Below the pieces are notes generated by a model. That model was not told where the DNA came from, did not search any database, and was given only the letters and a program-made list of their open reading frames with translations. A stretch of DNA of 64,000 bases from Phycisphaerae bacterium (lineage in GTDB: Bacteria > Planctomycetota > Phycisphaerae > UBA1845 > Fen-1342), in the NCBI GenBank assembly GCA_022072445.1, contig JAJVHV010000018.1, positions 61,631-125,630 on the forward strand, in the 5' to 3' direction. Shown one piece after another: positions 35,538 to 44,619 of this stretch. Both the position numbers and the translations under genes were made by a program. The stretch's first letter is position 1. Each line of letters starts with the position of its first letter.

Positions 35538-36516
35538 TCAAGTCTCACCCGTCCGCACGCGGCGCACGCGCATCAACGCACCAACCCCCGCAGCGAGCAG
35601 CAGAATAGCGGAAGGCTCCGGTGTGAACGTCAGCCACACCGCCCGGCTGAGGCCGCCCGCGCCAGCCCCAGCAAAGACGTCAACGAACTCCCCTGTTGCG
35701 CTGTCGTAACGAAGTACCTGGCTGGTGTCCTGGCTGGCCACGTACATTAGGCCATCCGCACCGAACTCGACACCAGCCGGCTTTCGTAGACCGCCAAGCC
35801 GCGCCGTCACAAACTCGTCGATGAACGCGCCCGTCGTTCCATCATAGCGCAGGATTTCATCTGTAAGCTGGCTCGCAACGTACAGATTGCCATCCGGACC
35901 GAAGTCAACAGAAACAGGGCTGTTCAAGCCGCCGCTATTGGTGGTCACGAAGTTCCCGAGAAAGTCCCCGGTTGCGCCGTTGTATCTCTTGACGGTATTC
36001 GTGACGGAGCTGGTGACGTAGCAGTGCCCGTCAGGACCGAAGATCAGGTCGTTTGGACCGTCCAGGCCGCCCGAAGCGGAAGGAACGAAGTCGCCCATGT
36101 ACGCTCCGGTCTGTCCGTTGTATCGCTTGACCGAGCGCGTCATGAACGAGCCGACGTAGACATTTCCGTCGGGCCCGAGTCGCAGGCCGATCGGATTGTC
36201 GAGGCCACCGGATCCGCTGGCCACGAAAGCCCCGACAAACACGCCGGTTTCCCATTCGTAGCGATTGACGCTGTCAGTAAATGCACTGGCCACGAGCAGC
36301 GACCCGTCGGAAAGGAACCCCACGTTCTGCGGCCCGTCAAGACCTCCACCCACGGCCGCTTCGGCGACGAATGATCCGTCCGAATCGAAGGACTTTGTCA
36401 TTGTTGAAACTGGTGACGAGCAGGTCTGGAGTTTCGCCCGCTTCGGAGTGCAACGTCAGGAACGCCGCGATGAGCATCGTCGAGTGCGCGCGACAACGCA
36501 GTTGATAGGAGTTCAT
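35538..36516 (-). pseudogene. PEP-CTERM beta-propeller protein, frameshifted near its N-terminus
   Basis: A frame from 36401 encodes six repeats of about 44 residues with the pattern R-Y-(x)3-TG-x-(F/Y) and GGL...P/GPDG-x-(L/V)-Y-V (NHL/SMP-30-like propeller blades). It ends in a PEP-CTERM sorting signal: PEPSAILLLAAGVGALM then basic residues. It begins mid-blade and lacks a secretion signal. The missing start is one frame over: ATG 36516, with ribosome site GGAGAGG, encodes a signal-like segment and then TPDLLVTSFNNDKVLRF before shifting at about 36385. Loss of 5 nt from a duplicated GATTC would explain the join (VLRF then DSDGSF). It may be a real mutation, a slippage switch or a sequencing error. 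Confidence 0.75.
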
Positions 36517-36548
36517 GTGCCCTCTCCAATGTTGAGTGATGAAGTGAC

Positions 36549-36564
36549 GGAACCGCGCGGTTCC
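36549..36564. promoter_or_regulatory. 16-bp perfect palindrome upstream of the PEP-CTERM gene
   Basis: GGAACCGCGCGGTTCC is a perfect palindrome 33 bp before ATG 36516 (minus strand). A CGACCG/CGGTCG inverted repeat lies just beyond it (about 36578-36596). Position and symmetry suggest an operator, but no cognate regulator is known. Confidence 0.4.
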
Positions 36565-36725
36565 AATCGCCTCAACCTACGACCGCCTCACGGTCGAGTC
36601 AACGCGGTACACGATCGCCACATGCACGCCGCAGCCAGGTCGCGTATTATCCGACGCTGCGCGCGTGTGAGTGCGCAGAAACGCCCCCGATGGGTGGTGA
36701 TACAGACGCCGGGAGATGCCAGATC

Positions 36726-37559
36726 ATGCTCATCCGTCTCGCCCACAGCCCCGACCCCGACGACGCTTTCATGTTCTACGGGCTCTCTTGCGGGGCCGTC
36801 GATCCTGGCCCGTACCGCTTTGAGCACATACTGGAAGACATCCAGGCGCTGAATGAGCGGGCCACCCGCGGCGAATACGAGGTGACCGCGATCAGCATCC
36901 ACGCCTACGCCCACGTCCGCGACAAATACGCGCTGACGGCCTGCGGCAGCAGCATGGGCGACAATTACGGGCCGATCGTCGTGGCCCGCGAGCCGCTGCG
37001 CCTCGAAGAGCTGGTCGGCCGCGAGATCGCCATCCCCGGAAAGATGACCACCGCGTTCCTGGCTCTGCAGCTCTGCCTCGGCCGCGACCGTTTCACGCCG
37101 CGCGTCGTCATGTTCGACCAGATCCTCGACGAGGTGGCCGAGTGCCGCACGGACGCGGGGCTTGTGATTCACGAGGGGCAATTGACGTACCAAACCCAGG
37201 GATTGCACGTGGTGGTCGACCTGGGAAAATGGTGGATGCAGCGCACCGGCCTGCCGCTGCCGCTGGGCGGCAACGCGATCCGCCGCGACCTGGGCGACGC
37301 GGCCTGCGACGAGATCGCGCGGATCATCAAGGCCAGCATCCGCTACAGCCTGGAGCATCGCGAAGAGGCTGTACGGCACGCGCTGAAGTACGGCCGCGGC
37401 CTGGACACGCGCATGGCCGACCAGTTCGTCGGCATGTACGTCAACGAGTGGACGTTGGACTACGGCGAGCGCGGCCGCGAGGCGGTCCGCCGGCTGCTGG
37501 CGGACGGGGCCGCGGCGGGGCTCGTGCCGCCGGTCGGCGAGATCGTGTTCTACGGCTGA
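36726..37559 (+). CDS. mqnD: 1,4-dihydroxy-6-naphthoate synthase (futalosine menaquinone pathway)
   Basis: The 277-residue protein has the MqnA/MqnD periplasmic-binding-like fold: AHSPDPDDAFMFYGL at the start, DYG-type internal motifs, the EVTAISIHAYAHV and GKMTTAFLALQL loops and the late MYVNEWTLDYGERGREAV, which fits MqnD. MqnD converts cyclic de-hypoxanthine futalosine into 1,4-dihydroxy-6-naphthoate. Its presence indicates menaquinone made by the futalosine route rather than the MenFDHCEB route; the other mqn genes are not in the window. ATG 36726 follows GGGAG by ten bases. A longer frame from 36690 has no added support. Confidence 0.92.
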   Translation: MLIRLAHSPDPDDAFMFYGLSCGAVDPGPYRFEHILEDIQALNERATRGEYEVTAISIHAYAHVRDKYALTACGSSMGDNYGPIVVAREPLRLEELVGREIAIPGKMTTAFLALQLCLGRDRFTPRVVMFDQILDEVAECRTDAGLVIHEGQLTYQTQGLHVVVDLGKWWMQRTGLPLPLGGNAIRRDLGDAACDEIARIIKASIRYSLEHREEAVRHALKYGRGLDTRMADQFVGMYVNEWTLDYGERGREAVRRLLADGAAAGLVPPVGEIVFYG

Positions 37560-37570
37560 CCTCCGCGTCG

Positions 37571-37637
37571 ACCACAGAGTCACCCACGCGCCGCGCAGCC
37601 CTCCACGTCAACCGCAGAGTCGCAGAGGCACCGAGAG
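37571..37637 (+). repeat. CACAGAGTC-type dispersed repeat
   Basis: ACCACAGAGTCACC (37571) and ACCGCAGAGTCGCAGAGGCA, continuing CCGAGAG (37611-37637), belong to the purine-skewed GCAGAG-type repeats that fall between genes. They sit between mqnD and the redoxin gene. Confidence 0.5.
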
Positions 37638-37768
37638 ATGCCGTTGCTGGCGGCCGGGCGCGGAGCCGCTATCATCTTCGGAGCTTTCAGCCGGAAGCCG
37701 CCCAACCTCCGGCGGGCCATGATTCGACAGTGGCGAGCTGATTGGGACTTTTCGAAAGAGGAAAGAGA

Positions 37769-38350
37769 ATGACACGCGTTCGGATACTGTCCGTTTCAGC
37801 CGCATTTCTGATCGCCTCGCTGGCGATGGCGCAGGAGAAGTCCGCCGGCGCTGGCGTCAAGGTCGGTCAGCCCGCGCCGGAGTTCGCCTTGAAGGACTGC
37901 TGCGGGAAGGACGTGAAGCTCTCGGACTACAAGGGCAAGATCGTGGTGCTGGAGTGGATCAACCGCGAGTGCCCGGTCAGCAAGAAGCTGCTGCCGGTGA
38001 TGAAGGAGACGCAGGCCAAGTATGCCTCGAAGGGCGTAATCTGGCTGCCGATCGACAGCACCCACGGGCACAAGGCCGAGGACAATCACGCTTACGTGAA
38101 GGACAACGGCCTGCCGTACAACATCCTGTGCGATGGTGACGGCGCGGCGGGTCACACCTACGGCGCCAGGACGACGCCGCACATGTTCATCATCGGCAAG
38201 GACGGCAAGGTGGCTTATGCCGGCGCGATCGACGATCAGAAGTCGCGTAACTACGTTTCGGAGGCGCTGGAGAGCCTGCTGGCCGGGAAGGCGGTCGAGG
38301 TCAGCAGCACGCAGCCCTATGGTTGCTCGGTGAAGTACAAACGCGAGTAG
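37769..38350 (+). CDS. Secreted redoxin (AhpC/TSA-like)
   Basis: The 193-residue product has a signal peptide (SVSAAFLIASLAMAQ) and a thioredoxin-fold peroxiredoxin-like domain: VGQPAPEFALKDCCGKDVKL, then LEWINRECPVSKKLLPVM with the single active-site Cys, IWLPIDSTHG and the cis-Pro region TPHMFIIGKDGKVAYAGAID. The ribosome site GAGGAAAGAG precedes ATG 37769. It should act in the periplasm on thiols or peroxides. A thioredoxin-like lipoprotein and an NHL lipoprotein follow in the same direction, suggesting an exported redox unit. Confidence 0.87.
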   Translation: MTRVRILSVSAAFLIASLAMAQEKSAGAGVKVGQPAPEFALKDCCGKDVKLSDYKGKIVVLEWINRECPVSKKLLPVMKETQAKYASKGVIWLPIDSTHGHKAEDNHAYVKDNGLPYNILCDGDGAAGHTYGARTTPHMFIIGKDGKVAYAGAIDDQKSRNYVSEALESLLAGKAVEVSSTQPYGCSVKYKRE

Positions 38351-38441
38351 CACGCCGGACCGTTTCATTCGACACACGCGGCGCGGTGTCCCGCGGCGGG
38401 CACCGCGCCGTTTTCGAAATCCCGCACGGTTCCCGCTGCCG

Positions 38442-38900
38442 ATGCCCCTGCGAGCCATTCCGCGCGACGTCCGATCCACCTGCCGTGCGCTGACCGCATT
38501 GCTTCCGTTGGCGCTGGTCAGCGGTTGCAGCTCGGGCGTGCGCTGGCGCTATGATTTCTTCGATCGTGTGCACGCGGAGAGCCGCGCCGCGGGCAGGCTG
38601 ACACTGGTCTATTTCCGCACTTGGTATTCGGTGGAGTGCACGCGCGTCGAGGACAACGTGTTCGCCTCGGAGCAGGCCGGAGCGGCGACGAGCAAGCTGA
38701 ACTGCGTCATTTTGAACTATGACGTGGACCGCTCATTGGCGACCGCCTGGAACATCGAGACCATTCCGGCGTTTGTGATCGTCGATGAGCAGAGTCGCGT
38801 GCTGTCCCGCCAGCAGGGCGAGTTCAGCCTGGAGCAGCTTCTGGCGGCGATTCGGCAGGCCGAGGCTGGGACCGCGGGCGCGACGTCGCGGGCGCCATGA
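38442..38900 (+). CDS. Thioredoxin-like lipoprotein without CxxC
   Basis: The 152-residue product has a lipobox (LALVSGCSSG) and a thioredoxin-like fold: LTLVYFRTWYSVECTRVED with a single Cys where the CxxC motif would sit, LNCVILNYDVDRS, and the cis-Pro loop IETIPAFVIVDEQSRVL. It lies 91 bp after the redoxin gene and overlaps the next gene by four bases (ATGA), so at least those two are co-translated. Lacking the paired Cys it cannot work as a standard disulphide exchanger; a scaffold or single-Cys role is possible. Confidence 0.78.
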   Translation: MPLRAIPRDVRSTCRALTALLPLALVSGCSSGVRWRYDFFDRVHAESRAAGRLTLVYFRTWYSVECTRVEDNVFASEQAGAATSKLNCVILNYDVDRSLATAWNIETIPAFVIVDEQSRVLSRQQGEFSLEQLLAAIRQAEAGTAGATSRAP

Positions 38901-39823
38901 ACAGGGTCCGTCGCGCGGCGTTGGCGCTGGTCTGCCTGACGGGCTGCGGATCGGGCGCCGAGCTGACGCTGCCGCGGGCGCTCTTTGGCCGGACGGGCAT
39001 GGGGCCGGGGGAGTTCAATTATCCGCGGGCGGCGGCCGGCGTGCCGGGAGAGTGCCTGTTTGTGGTCGACAAGGCCGGCCGCGTGCAGCGGCTGGGCGAA
39101 GACGGGCAGCCGGAACGTCTGTGGCGGATGCCGCAAACCAGCGCTGGCAAACCCACCGGATTGGGCGTCGAGCGCGCGGCGCGGAAGCTCTACGCCGCCG
39201 ACACGCACTACAGCCGCGTGTCGGTTTTTGACTTTGACGGCACGCCGCTGGAGACGTTCGGGAGCTACGGCGACGGGCCGGGGCAGTTTCGGCTGCCGAC
39301 CGACGTGGCGCTCGACGCGAAGGGAAACATCTACGTTGCCGAGTATGGCGGCAACGACCGCATCAGCGTGTTCGATGCGGCGCACGATTATCAGATGAGT
39401 TTCGACGGCTCGGATTCGGGGTTGAGGCTGGAGCGGCCGCAATCGCTGGCGTTCGCCGGGGATGGCACCTTGTGGGTCGCGGACGCGTGCAATCACCGCG
39501 TGTGTCACTTCGACGCGCAGGGGCGATTTCTGTCGTCGTTCGGCGTTCTGGGCGAAGCGGCCGGCGCGCTGCGCTATCCGTACGGTTGCGAGCTGCTTTC
39601 CGACCAGACGCTGGTGGTATGCGAATACGGCAACAATCGCGTGCAGCGATTCACGGCGGAGGGCCGCTCGCTGGGCATATGGGGCCGGGCGGGGCGGCGG
39701 CCGGGCGAGCTGGCGTATCCGTGGGCGATCTACGTCGGGTCGGATGACGCAACGTACATCGTCGACTCGGGGAACAACCGCGTGCAGGTGATCGACGGCT
39801 GCTCGGACCGGACGTGGCGGTAG
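38897..39823 (+). CDS. NHL-repeat lipoprotein
   Basis: The 308-residue product has a lipoprotein signal (LALVCLTGCGSG) and about five to six NHL propeller blades: RVQRLGEDGQPE, YSRVSVFDFDGTPLETFGSY, GQFRLPTDVALDAKGNIYVA, NHRVCHFDAQGRFLSSFG and NNRVQRFTAEGRSLGIWG. NHL propellers usually bind proteins or ligands. GTPLETFGSYGDGPGQF is a textbook blade. It starts inside the stop of the thioredoxin-like lipoprotein gene and is the last gene of that unit. Confidence 0.85.
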   Translation: MNRVRRAALALVCLTGCGSGAELTLPRALFGRTGMGPGEFNYPRAAAGVPGECLFVVDKAGRVQRLGEDGQPERLWRMPQTSAGKPTGLGVERAARKLYAADTHYSRVSVFDFDGTPLETFGSYGDGPGQFRLPTDVALDAKGNIYVAEYGGNDRISVFDAAHDYQMSFDGSDSGLRLERPQSLAFAGDGTLWVADACNHRVCHFDAQGRFLSSFGVLGEAAGALRYPYGCELLSDQTLVVCEYGNNRVQRFTAEGRSLGIWGRAGRRPGELAYPWAIYVGSDDATYIVDSGNNRVQVIDGCSDRTWR

Positions 39824-39935
39824 TAGCTCTGTGCGGATTGCCTGCTGCCGCTGCGCGTGTTGCGGGGTTTCTGCCGGCCGTGGCTCGCGTGCGGCCATGG
39901 CCCCCACGCGGGCGGTCAGGGCATAGAATTTGGCG

Positions 39936-40382
39936 ATGCCCCCAGCGACCGATGCCAGCGTCGAAACACCCTGCGTCGAATGGAGCTCGCACCCCGCGGC
40001 CGAGCGGCCGCTGGCCGCGCTGGTCGCCTGCGTGGTGATCATTCTGCTGGGGCTGGCGGTGCACGCGGCGACCGGATCGAGCGTCTGGGCCGTGTTTTCA
40101 GTGGCGCTGCTGTGTCTGTCGCTGCACGCGTTCTTTTTCGCGACGCGCTACCGGATCGATGCGGAGGGACTGGTGATTCGGCCGCTGTTCGGCGGCGGGC
40201 GATTCGCGTGGAGTGACATTTCGCGCGCCGTGGTGCACGAGGACGTCGCCGCACTGCGGCCGACGCGCCGCCGCGGCGGGCGCGAGATCGTCATTCGCTG
40301 GCCGCGCGGCCGGCCGGACGTGGCGGCGCTGCTTCGGCGCTACCTGTCGGCGGTGATCGACGAGGCGGCGCGCGGCGGCTGA
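39936..40382 (+). CDS. Small membrane protein, PH-like domain
   Basis: The 148-residue product has two closely spaced membrane segments (LAALVACVVIILLGLAVHAA and VWAVFSVALLCLSLHAFFFA), then a basic beta-rich domain (YRIDAEGLVIRPLFGGGRFA, WSDISRAVV). That pattern recalls bacterial PH-like membrane proteins in which a hairpin anchors a YxI...GL-x-I domain at the cytoplasmic face. ATG 39936 was used rather than the TTG six bases upstream. Function unknown. Confidence 0.65.
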   Translation: MPPATDASVETPCVEWSSHPAAERPLAALVACVVIILLGLAVHAATGSSVWAVFSVALLCLSLHAFFFATRYRIDAEGLVIRPLFGGGRFAWSDISRAVVHEDVAALRPTRRRGGREIVIRWPRGRPDVAALLRRYLSAVIDEAARGG

Positions 40383-40458
40383 GGGGCGCTTGCGGTGTTG
40401 TGGCCGCGGCGCGGTATGATACTGGCCGCGGTCGAGACGGACCCGGAACCGGAACCTG

Positions 40459-41916
40459 ATGGACACCGACGACATTCAATCCAAGTTGCAGCGTGCCGGC
40501 GAGTTGCTGGACGCCGGCGAGCCGGAAGAGGCCCTGCGCTGCCTGGAGGGTCTGGAAGGCACGCTGGTGGACGCGGACGACCGCATCGAGCACGCTTCGC
40601 TGCGGGCCTGGGCGCTGTCGCAGGTCAATGAGAACACCGAAGCCCTGCAGCTCATCCGGCCGCTGATCGAGGAGTTTCCCGACTCGGTGCGACTGCACAC
40701 GACGCACGGGATCGTGCTGTCCAACCTGAACCGCCTGGGCGACGCGCGGGCCGCGCTGGAGCTGGCGCTTTCGCTGGACGAGAGCGACGCGGTCGCGCTG
40801 GCGAACCTCGGCTACGTTCATGAGCAGGCCGGCGACCTCGACGCGGCGCTGCGCTCCTATGAGCAGGCCGCGGAGAACGGGGCCGACGTGGCCTGGATTC
40901 TGCAGCGCCGCGCCGCCGTGCAGCGCGAGCTCGAGGATTATCCGGCGGCCCGCAAGACGCTGCTGCGTTACCTTTCGCTGGCGCCGGACGACGAATTCGA
41001 GTGGATCTCGCTGGCGATTGTTCACAGCGAGCTGGGCGAGTACGAGTCGGCTTTTGAGTGCTACCAGCGCGCCGAGCAGATCAATCGCGACTCGACCGAC
41101 TTGCGATTCAACTGGGGGCTGACAGCCGAGCGGGCCGGCCGGATGGAAGAGGCGCACGCGCAGCTTTCGCTGCTGGACACGGCGGCGCCGCGCTCACCGC
41201 AGACCTGCATTCTGCGGGCGTTCATTCACGAGCACGAGGGCGACCTGAAGTCGGCGATGGCGGCGCACCTGGAGGCGATCGAGCGCGCCGCGGAGTTCGG
41301 CCGCGACAGCCTGGCATACGCGATCGAGCAGGCGATGGAGTTCTGCGTGACGCACCAGAAGCGCAAGGAAGGCGAAGCGCTGATGAAGCGCGCCTACGCG
41401 CGCGACGCGTGCACCGTCGAGTTGTGCGCCGCCTACCGCGAGCTCAACGGGCGCTTCCTTGACCAGGGTTACTGGTACAACGTCATGATCGAGATTGACC
41501 GCAAGAGCCACGCGGTCGAGCGCCCGCCGGAAGGCGGCAATAACGGCAAGTTGCCCGGGAGCAACGGGCAGTTGGGCGGCTGGCGCGACCGCAGCGGCGC
41601 GCCGCGCCGCGCGGGCAGGAACTCACCGCCGCCGCGCGAGTCCAACGGGCGACGTGAAGTTCCGGCGGACCCGACGAGCCACGGCGCCGGCGGTGACGGG
41701 CCGCGGCGGATTCTGCGCTGCGTGCAGTTGATCGCCAGCGACCGCGACGACGGCATCTCGCTGTTGAACGAATTCCTGACTCGCATGGGCGAACGGCGTG
41801 CGGTGGTTGCGGGCTTTACGGACGAAGACCCGGTCGAAGACGAATACGGGGGAATCTACGAAGTCGAGCCGCTGGACGACGCGATTCTGGCGTCGGAGTC
41901 GGACGAATCGGAATAA
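40459..41916 (+). CDS. TPR protein with long disordered linker
   Basis: The 485-residue cytoplasmic protein contains about eight tetratricopeptide repeats (for example LLDAGEPEEALRCLEGLE, LGYVHEQAGDLDAALRSYEQA, IVHSELGEYESAFECYQRA). A Gly/Asn/Arg-rich linker follows (about 355-415) and then a small acidic C-terminal domain with ILRCVQLIASDRDDGISLLN. It has no signal peptide. TPRs mediate protein assembly; the partner is unknown. Its start ATG 40459 is 76 bp after the membrane-protein gene. Confidence 0.85.
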   Translation: MDTDDIQSKLQRAGELLDAGEPEEALRCLEGLEGTLVDADDRIEHASLRAWALSQVNENTEALQLIRPLIEEFPDSVRLHTTHGIVLSNLNRLGDARAALELALSLDESDAVALANLGYVHEQAGDLDAALRSYEQAAENGADVAWILQRRAAVQRELEDYPAARKTLLRYLSLAPDDEFEWISLAIVHSELGEYESAFECYQRAEQINRDSTDLRFNWGLTAERAGRMEEAHAQLSLLDTAAPRSPQTCILRAFIHEHEGDLKSAMAAHLEAIERAAEFGRDSLAYAIEQAMEFCVTHQKRKEGEALMKRAYARDACTVELCAAYRELNGRFLDQGYWYNVMIEIDRKSHAVERPPEGGNNGKLPGSNGQLGGWRDRSGAPRRAGRNSPPPRESNGRREVPADPTSHGAGGDGPRRILRCVQLIASDRDDGISLLNEFLTRMGERRAVVAGFTDEDPVEDEYGGIYEVEPLDDAILASESDESE

Positions 41917-42060
41917 CGCCGCCCGCGCGACGCTTCGATCCGGTTGGTCTTTTCAAGCAGTACGTCCGATAGTATTCTGCGGCCGGGTAGACAGTTGTGG
42001 AGCGGATAGAATCCGCTGCTGCCGGGCGGAAGCACGATTCTCCAAAGTCCACTGGGACGC

Positions 42061-43905
42061 ATGAAGACCATCGAGGCCATCGCCACCCCGGACAGCTCGG
42101 TCGACTTCCCTCAAGCTCCGCCGCAGGCATCCGTCAGCCCGTCTGATCCGGTGCGCACGGGCGGGTTCGGCGGGATTCGCTGGACCTACCGCGCCGCGTT
42201 CGACGCACTTTTGGGCCGAATCGCCGCCGACGCGTGGCGAAGCCCGCAGCGTCAGGGTTGGCAGCGCGTCAAGCAGAACGGCACGCGAACGGTGTGGCGC
42301 GCGGAGTTGGGCGAAGAGTCGTTTTATCTCAAGTACTACGCCTGGAACCGGCTGAGCGGGCTGCTCCGCGGCCTGATCCGGCCGCAGGCCTGCGAAGCGG
42401 AGTGGAACGGCGGGCTGTACGCGCTGCGGGCGGGAATCCCGGCGGTCGAGCCGGTGGCCTATGCGAGCAACATTCTGGCGGGCCGCCGCGGAACGTCGGT
42501 GCTGGTGACGCGTGCGGTCCGCGACAGTCAGCCGCTCAACGAGTTCTGGAAGCACTTGCGGACCGACGACGACGCCGCTCGGCTGCGGAGCGACACCGCG
42601 CAGCTTTTCGACCAGTTGGCCGAGATGATTGCGCGGGCGCACCAGGCGGGTTTTGAGCACCTGGACATGCACGCGGCCAACCTGCTGGTGCAGACGCTGG
42701 GGCGCCGCACGTATCGCACGTTGTTCGTCGATCTGCACTCGGCGCGGCTGGCGATGCCGATCAGCGACCACGCGGTGGTTCGCAACCTGGCGCAGCTCAA
42801 TCAGTGGTTTCAGCGCCACGCCACCGTGGGAGAGCGCCTGCGCTTTCTGCGGGCGTACGTCCGCTGGCGCCATGAATACGAGCACGCCTTCGAGCACGCC
42901 CGGCCGCTGGGCCTCTCGTTCGCGCAGCTGGTCGACGCACTGGTCGGCGAGGCCGCGATACACGCCGGGCGGCTTTGGTCGCAGCGCGACCGGCGGGTCT
43001 GCCGCGATGGAACCTATTTCGCGCGGCTGCGGCCGGCTCCGGGCTGGCGCGCCCTGGTCGTGCGGCGTTGCAAGCATCCGACCGACGAGTCTCTGGCCTC
43101 GCGTCTGACGTTCGACCTGGACTGGTGGCGAACGCAACTCAGCGACCCGCCGCGACTGGCGGCGTCCGACAGCGCTACGGACGTGAAAAGGTCGCACTCG
43201 GGAATCGTGCGCCGCCTGACGCTGGCGACGGCGGACGGCCCGCTGCCGGTGATCGTCAAGCGCCCGCTGGCGCGCAACTGGCGGCGGGCGATCCGCAACC
43301 GGCTGGCGACGTCGCGGAGCATGCGGGCCTGGCGCGTCGGACACGCTCTGCTGAACCGCGACGTGGCCACGGCGCGGCCGCTGGCGGTGCTCGAACACCG
43401 GATCGGCGGCATGGTGCTCGACAGCCTGCTGATCAGCGAGGCGATTCCTGGGGCGATCGATCTCGAGGCCGATCTGCGGCGTGAGTATGAGCGGCGGACG
43501 TCTTGTCAGTGGCTGGCCTATCGCCGCCAGGTCGCCGACGAACTGGCGCTGCTCCTGCGGCGGCTGCGCGACCGCGGATTCGCGCATCGCGACTGCAAGG
43601 CGTCGAACATTCTGGTGGTGCGCGAGCCGGCGCGCAAGCTGCTCTGGATCGACATGGACGGCATCCGCGCTGAACGCTCGGCGGATCTTGACGCGCTCGT
43701 CCGGCTGCACGTGAGCTTGCTCGACGTGCCGGGTCTGACGCGCACCGACCGGCTGCGTTTTCTGCGCCGCTTTCTGGCGCGCTTCGGGTCGGATCCGCGC
43801 GCGTGGCGCGACGTGTGGCGCGCGGCGCAGCGCGGTGCGGTGCGGAAGCTGGCCGCGGCGCAGCGGCGGCGGGCGTGGAAACTGCGGCACTACGGCCGGA
43901 CGTGA
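42061..43905 (+). CDS. Tandem two-domain LPS (InaA/Kdo) kinase
   Basis: The 614-residue protein has two kinase-like domains of the LPS-kinase group in one chain. Domain 1 (about 60-290) has FYLKYYAWN, catalytic loop FEHLDMHAANLLV and LFVDLHSAR. Domain 2 (about 340-600) has VIVKRPLARNWR, catalytic loop FAHRDCKASNILV and LWIDMDGIR. Both loops keep the H-x-D-x4-N residues, so both look active. Known members phosphorylate Kdo or heptose in the LPS inner core. A fused pair may phosphorylate two core positions. It lies 144 bp after the TPR gene, and its end is convergent with lutC. GGGA stands about seven bases before ATG 42061. Confidence 0.85.
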   Translation: MKTIEAIATPDSSVDFPQAPPQASVSPSDPVRTGGFGGIRWTYRAAFDALLGRIAADAWRSPQRQGWQRVKQNGTRTVWRAELGEESFYLKYYAWNRLSGLLRGLIRPQACEAEWNGGLYALRAGIPAVEPVAYASNILAGRRGTSVLVTRAVRDSQPLNEFWKHLRTDDDAARLRSDTAQLFDQLAEMIARAHQAGFEHLDMHAANLLVQTLGRRTYRTLFVDLHSARLAMPISDHAVVRNLAQLNQWFQRHATVGERLRFLRAYVRWRHEYEHAFEHARPLGLSFAQLVDALVGEAAIHAGRLWSQRDRRVCRDGTYFARLRPAPGWRALVVRRCKHPTDESLASRLTFDLDWWRTQLSDPPRLAASDSATDVKRSHSGIVRRLTLATADGPLPVIVKRPLARNWRRAIRNRLATSRSMRAWRVGHALLNRDVATARPLAVLEHRIGGMVLDSLLISEAIPGAIDLEADLRREYERRTSCQWLAYRRQVADELALLLRRLRDRGFAHRDCKASNILVVREPARKLLWIDMDGIRAERSADLDALVRLHVSLLDVPGLTRTDRLRFLRRFLARFGSDPRAWRDVWRAAQRGAVRKLAAAQRRRAWKLRHYGRT

Positions 43906-43935
43906 CGCCACGTCGCCGATGGCCGACGGCGCGCA

Positions 43936-44619
43936 TCAGCCGCCGGTTTGCTCTTGTCGGTGCACGACAACAATCTCAACTTCGCGCGGTCCGTGTACAC
44001 CCTTTACGAGAATTCCCTCGATGTCGGCCGTCTTGCTTGGTCCGCTGATGATGGTGACGTTTGACGGCAGACCGGTCGGCGTGTGTGCCTCGCCGGCAAG
44101 TCCGTCGAAGAAGTCCCACAGGTCGGCGACGATTTCGGCCGCATCGAGTACGGCGACGTGGATCGGCGGCAGAAGGCTCAGCCCGCGCCAGTGACCCGCC
44201 CCGCTCACGACCACGATGCTGCCGGTCTCGGCGACGCCGGCGCGCACCGTGGTGACGCCCGCGTCGGCGGTGTAGAGCGACTCGTCGCCCGCATCCGCCG
44301 GCAACAGCTCGAACGCCTCAGCAACGTGCTCGCGTACGCCCGGCAGCGCCGCGACGGCGTGCTCGAGGACGACGCGCCGCGCCGCGTGCTTTTCAAGGGC
44401 AGCGCAGATGGTCGCCGACAGAGCCGGCGCCTCGCACACGCTGACGTGCATGCCCTGGGCGCGGGCCGCCGCCGAGAAGACGGCCAGGTGATCGGCGTCG
44501 AGTGCGACTTCGCGCACGTCGTCGGCGACCAGCCGGGGCAGCGCGGCGCGCCTGTCGGACGGCGTCCGCGCCGTCGCGGCGGCGACTCGTTCGAACACGG
44601 CCTTTCGCGCGTCAGCCAC
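43936..44619 (-). CDS. lutC: Lactate utilization protein C (LUD domain)
   Basis: The 227-residue protein matches the LutC/YkgG LUD domain: ADDVREVALDADHLAVFSAA, VAETGSIVVVSGAGHWRGLSLLP and the late TIISGPSKTADIEGILVKGVHGP. GTG 44619 overlaps the lutB stop by eight bases and is preceded by GGAGG nine bases away, which fixes the start. With LutB it forms part of the iron-sulphur L-lactate oxidising complex LutABC in the cytoplasm. It is the final gene of the minus-strand run. Confidence 0.9.
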   Translation of the reverse strand: MADARKAVFERVAAATARTPSDRRAALPRLVADDVREVALDADHLAVFSAAARAQGMHVSVCEAPALSATICAALEKHAARRVVLEHAVAALPGVREHVAEAFELLPADAGDESLYTADAGVTTVRAGVAETGSIVVVSGAGHWRGLSLLPPIHVAVLDAAEIVADLWDFFDGLAGEAHTPTGLPSNVTIISGPSKTADIEGILVKGVHGPREVEIVVVHRQEQTGG

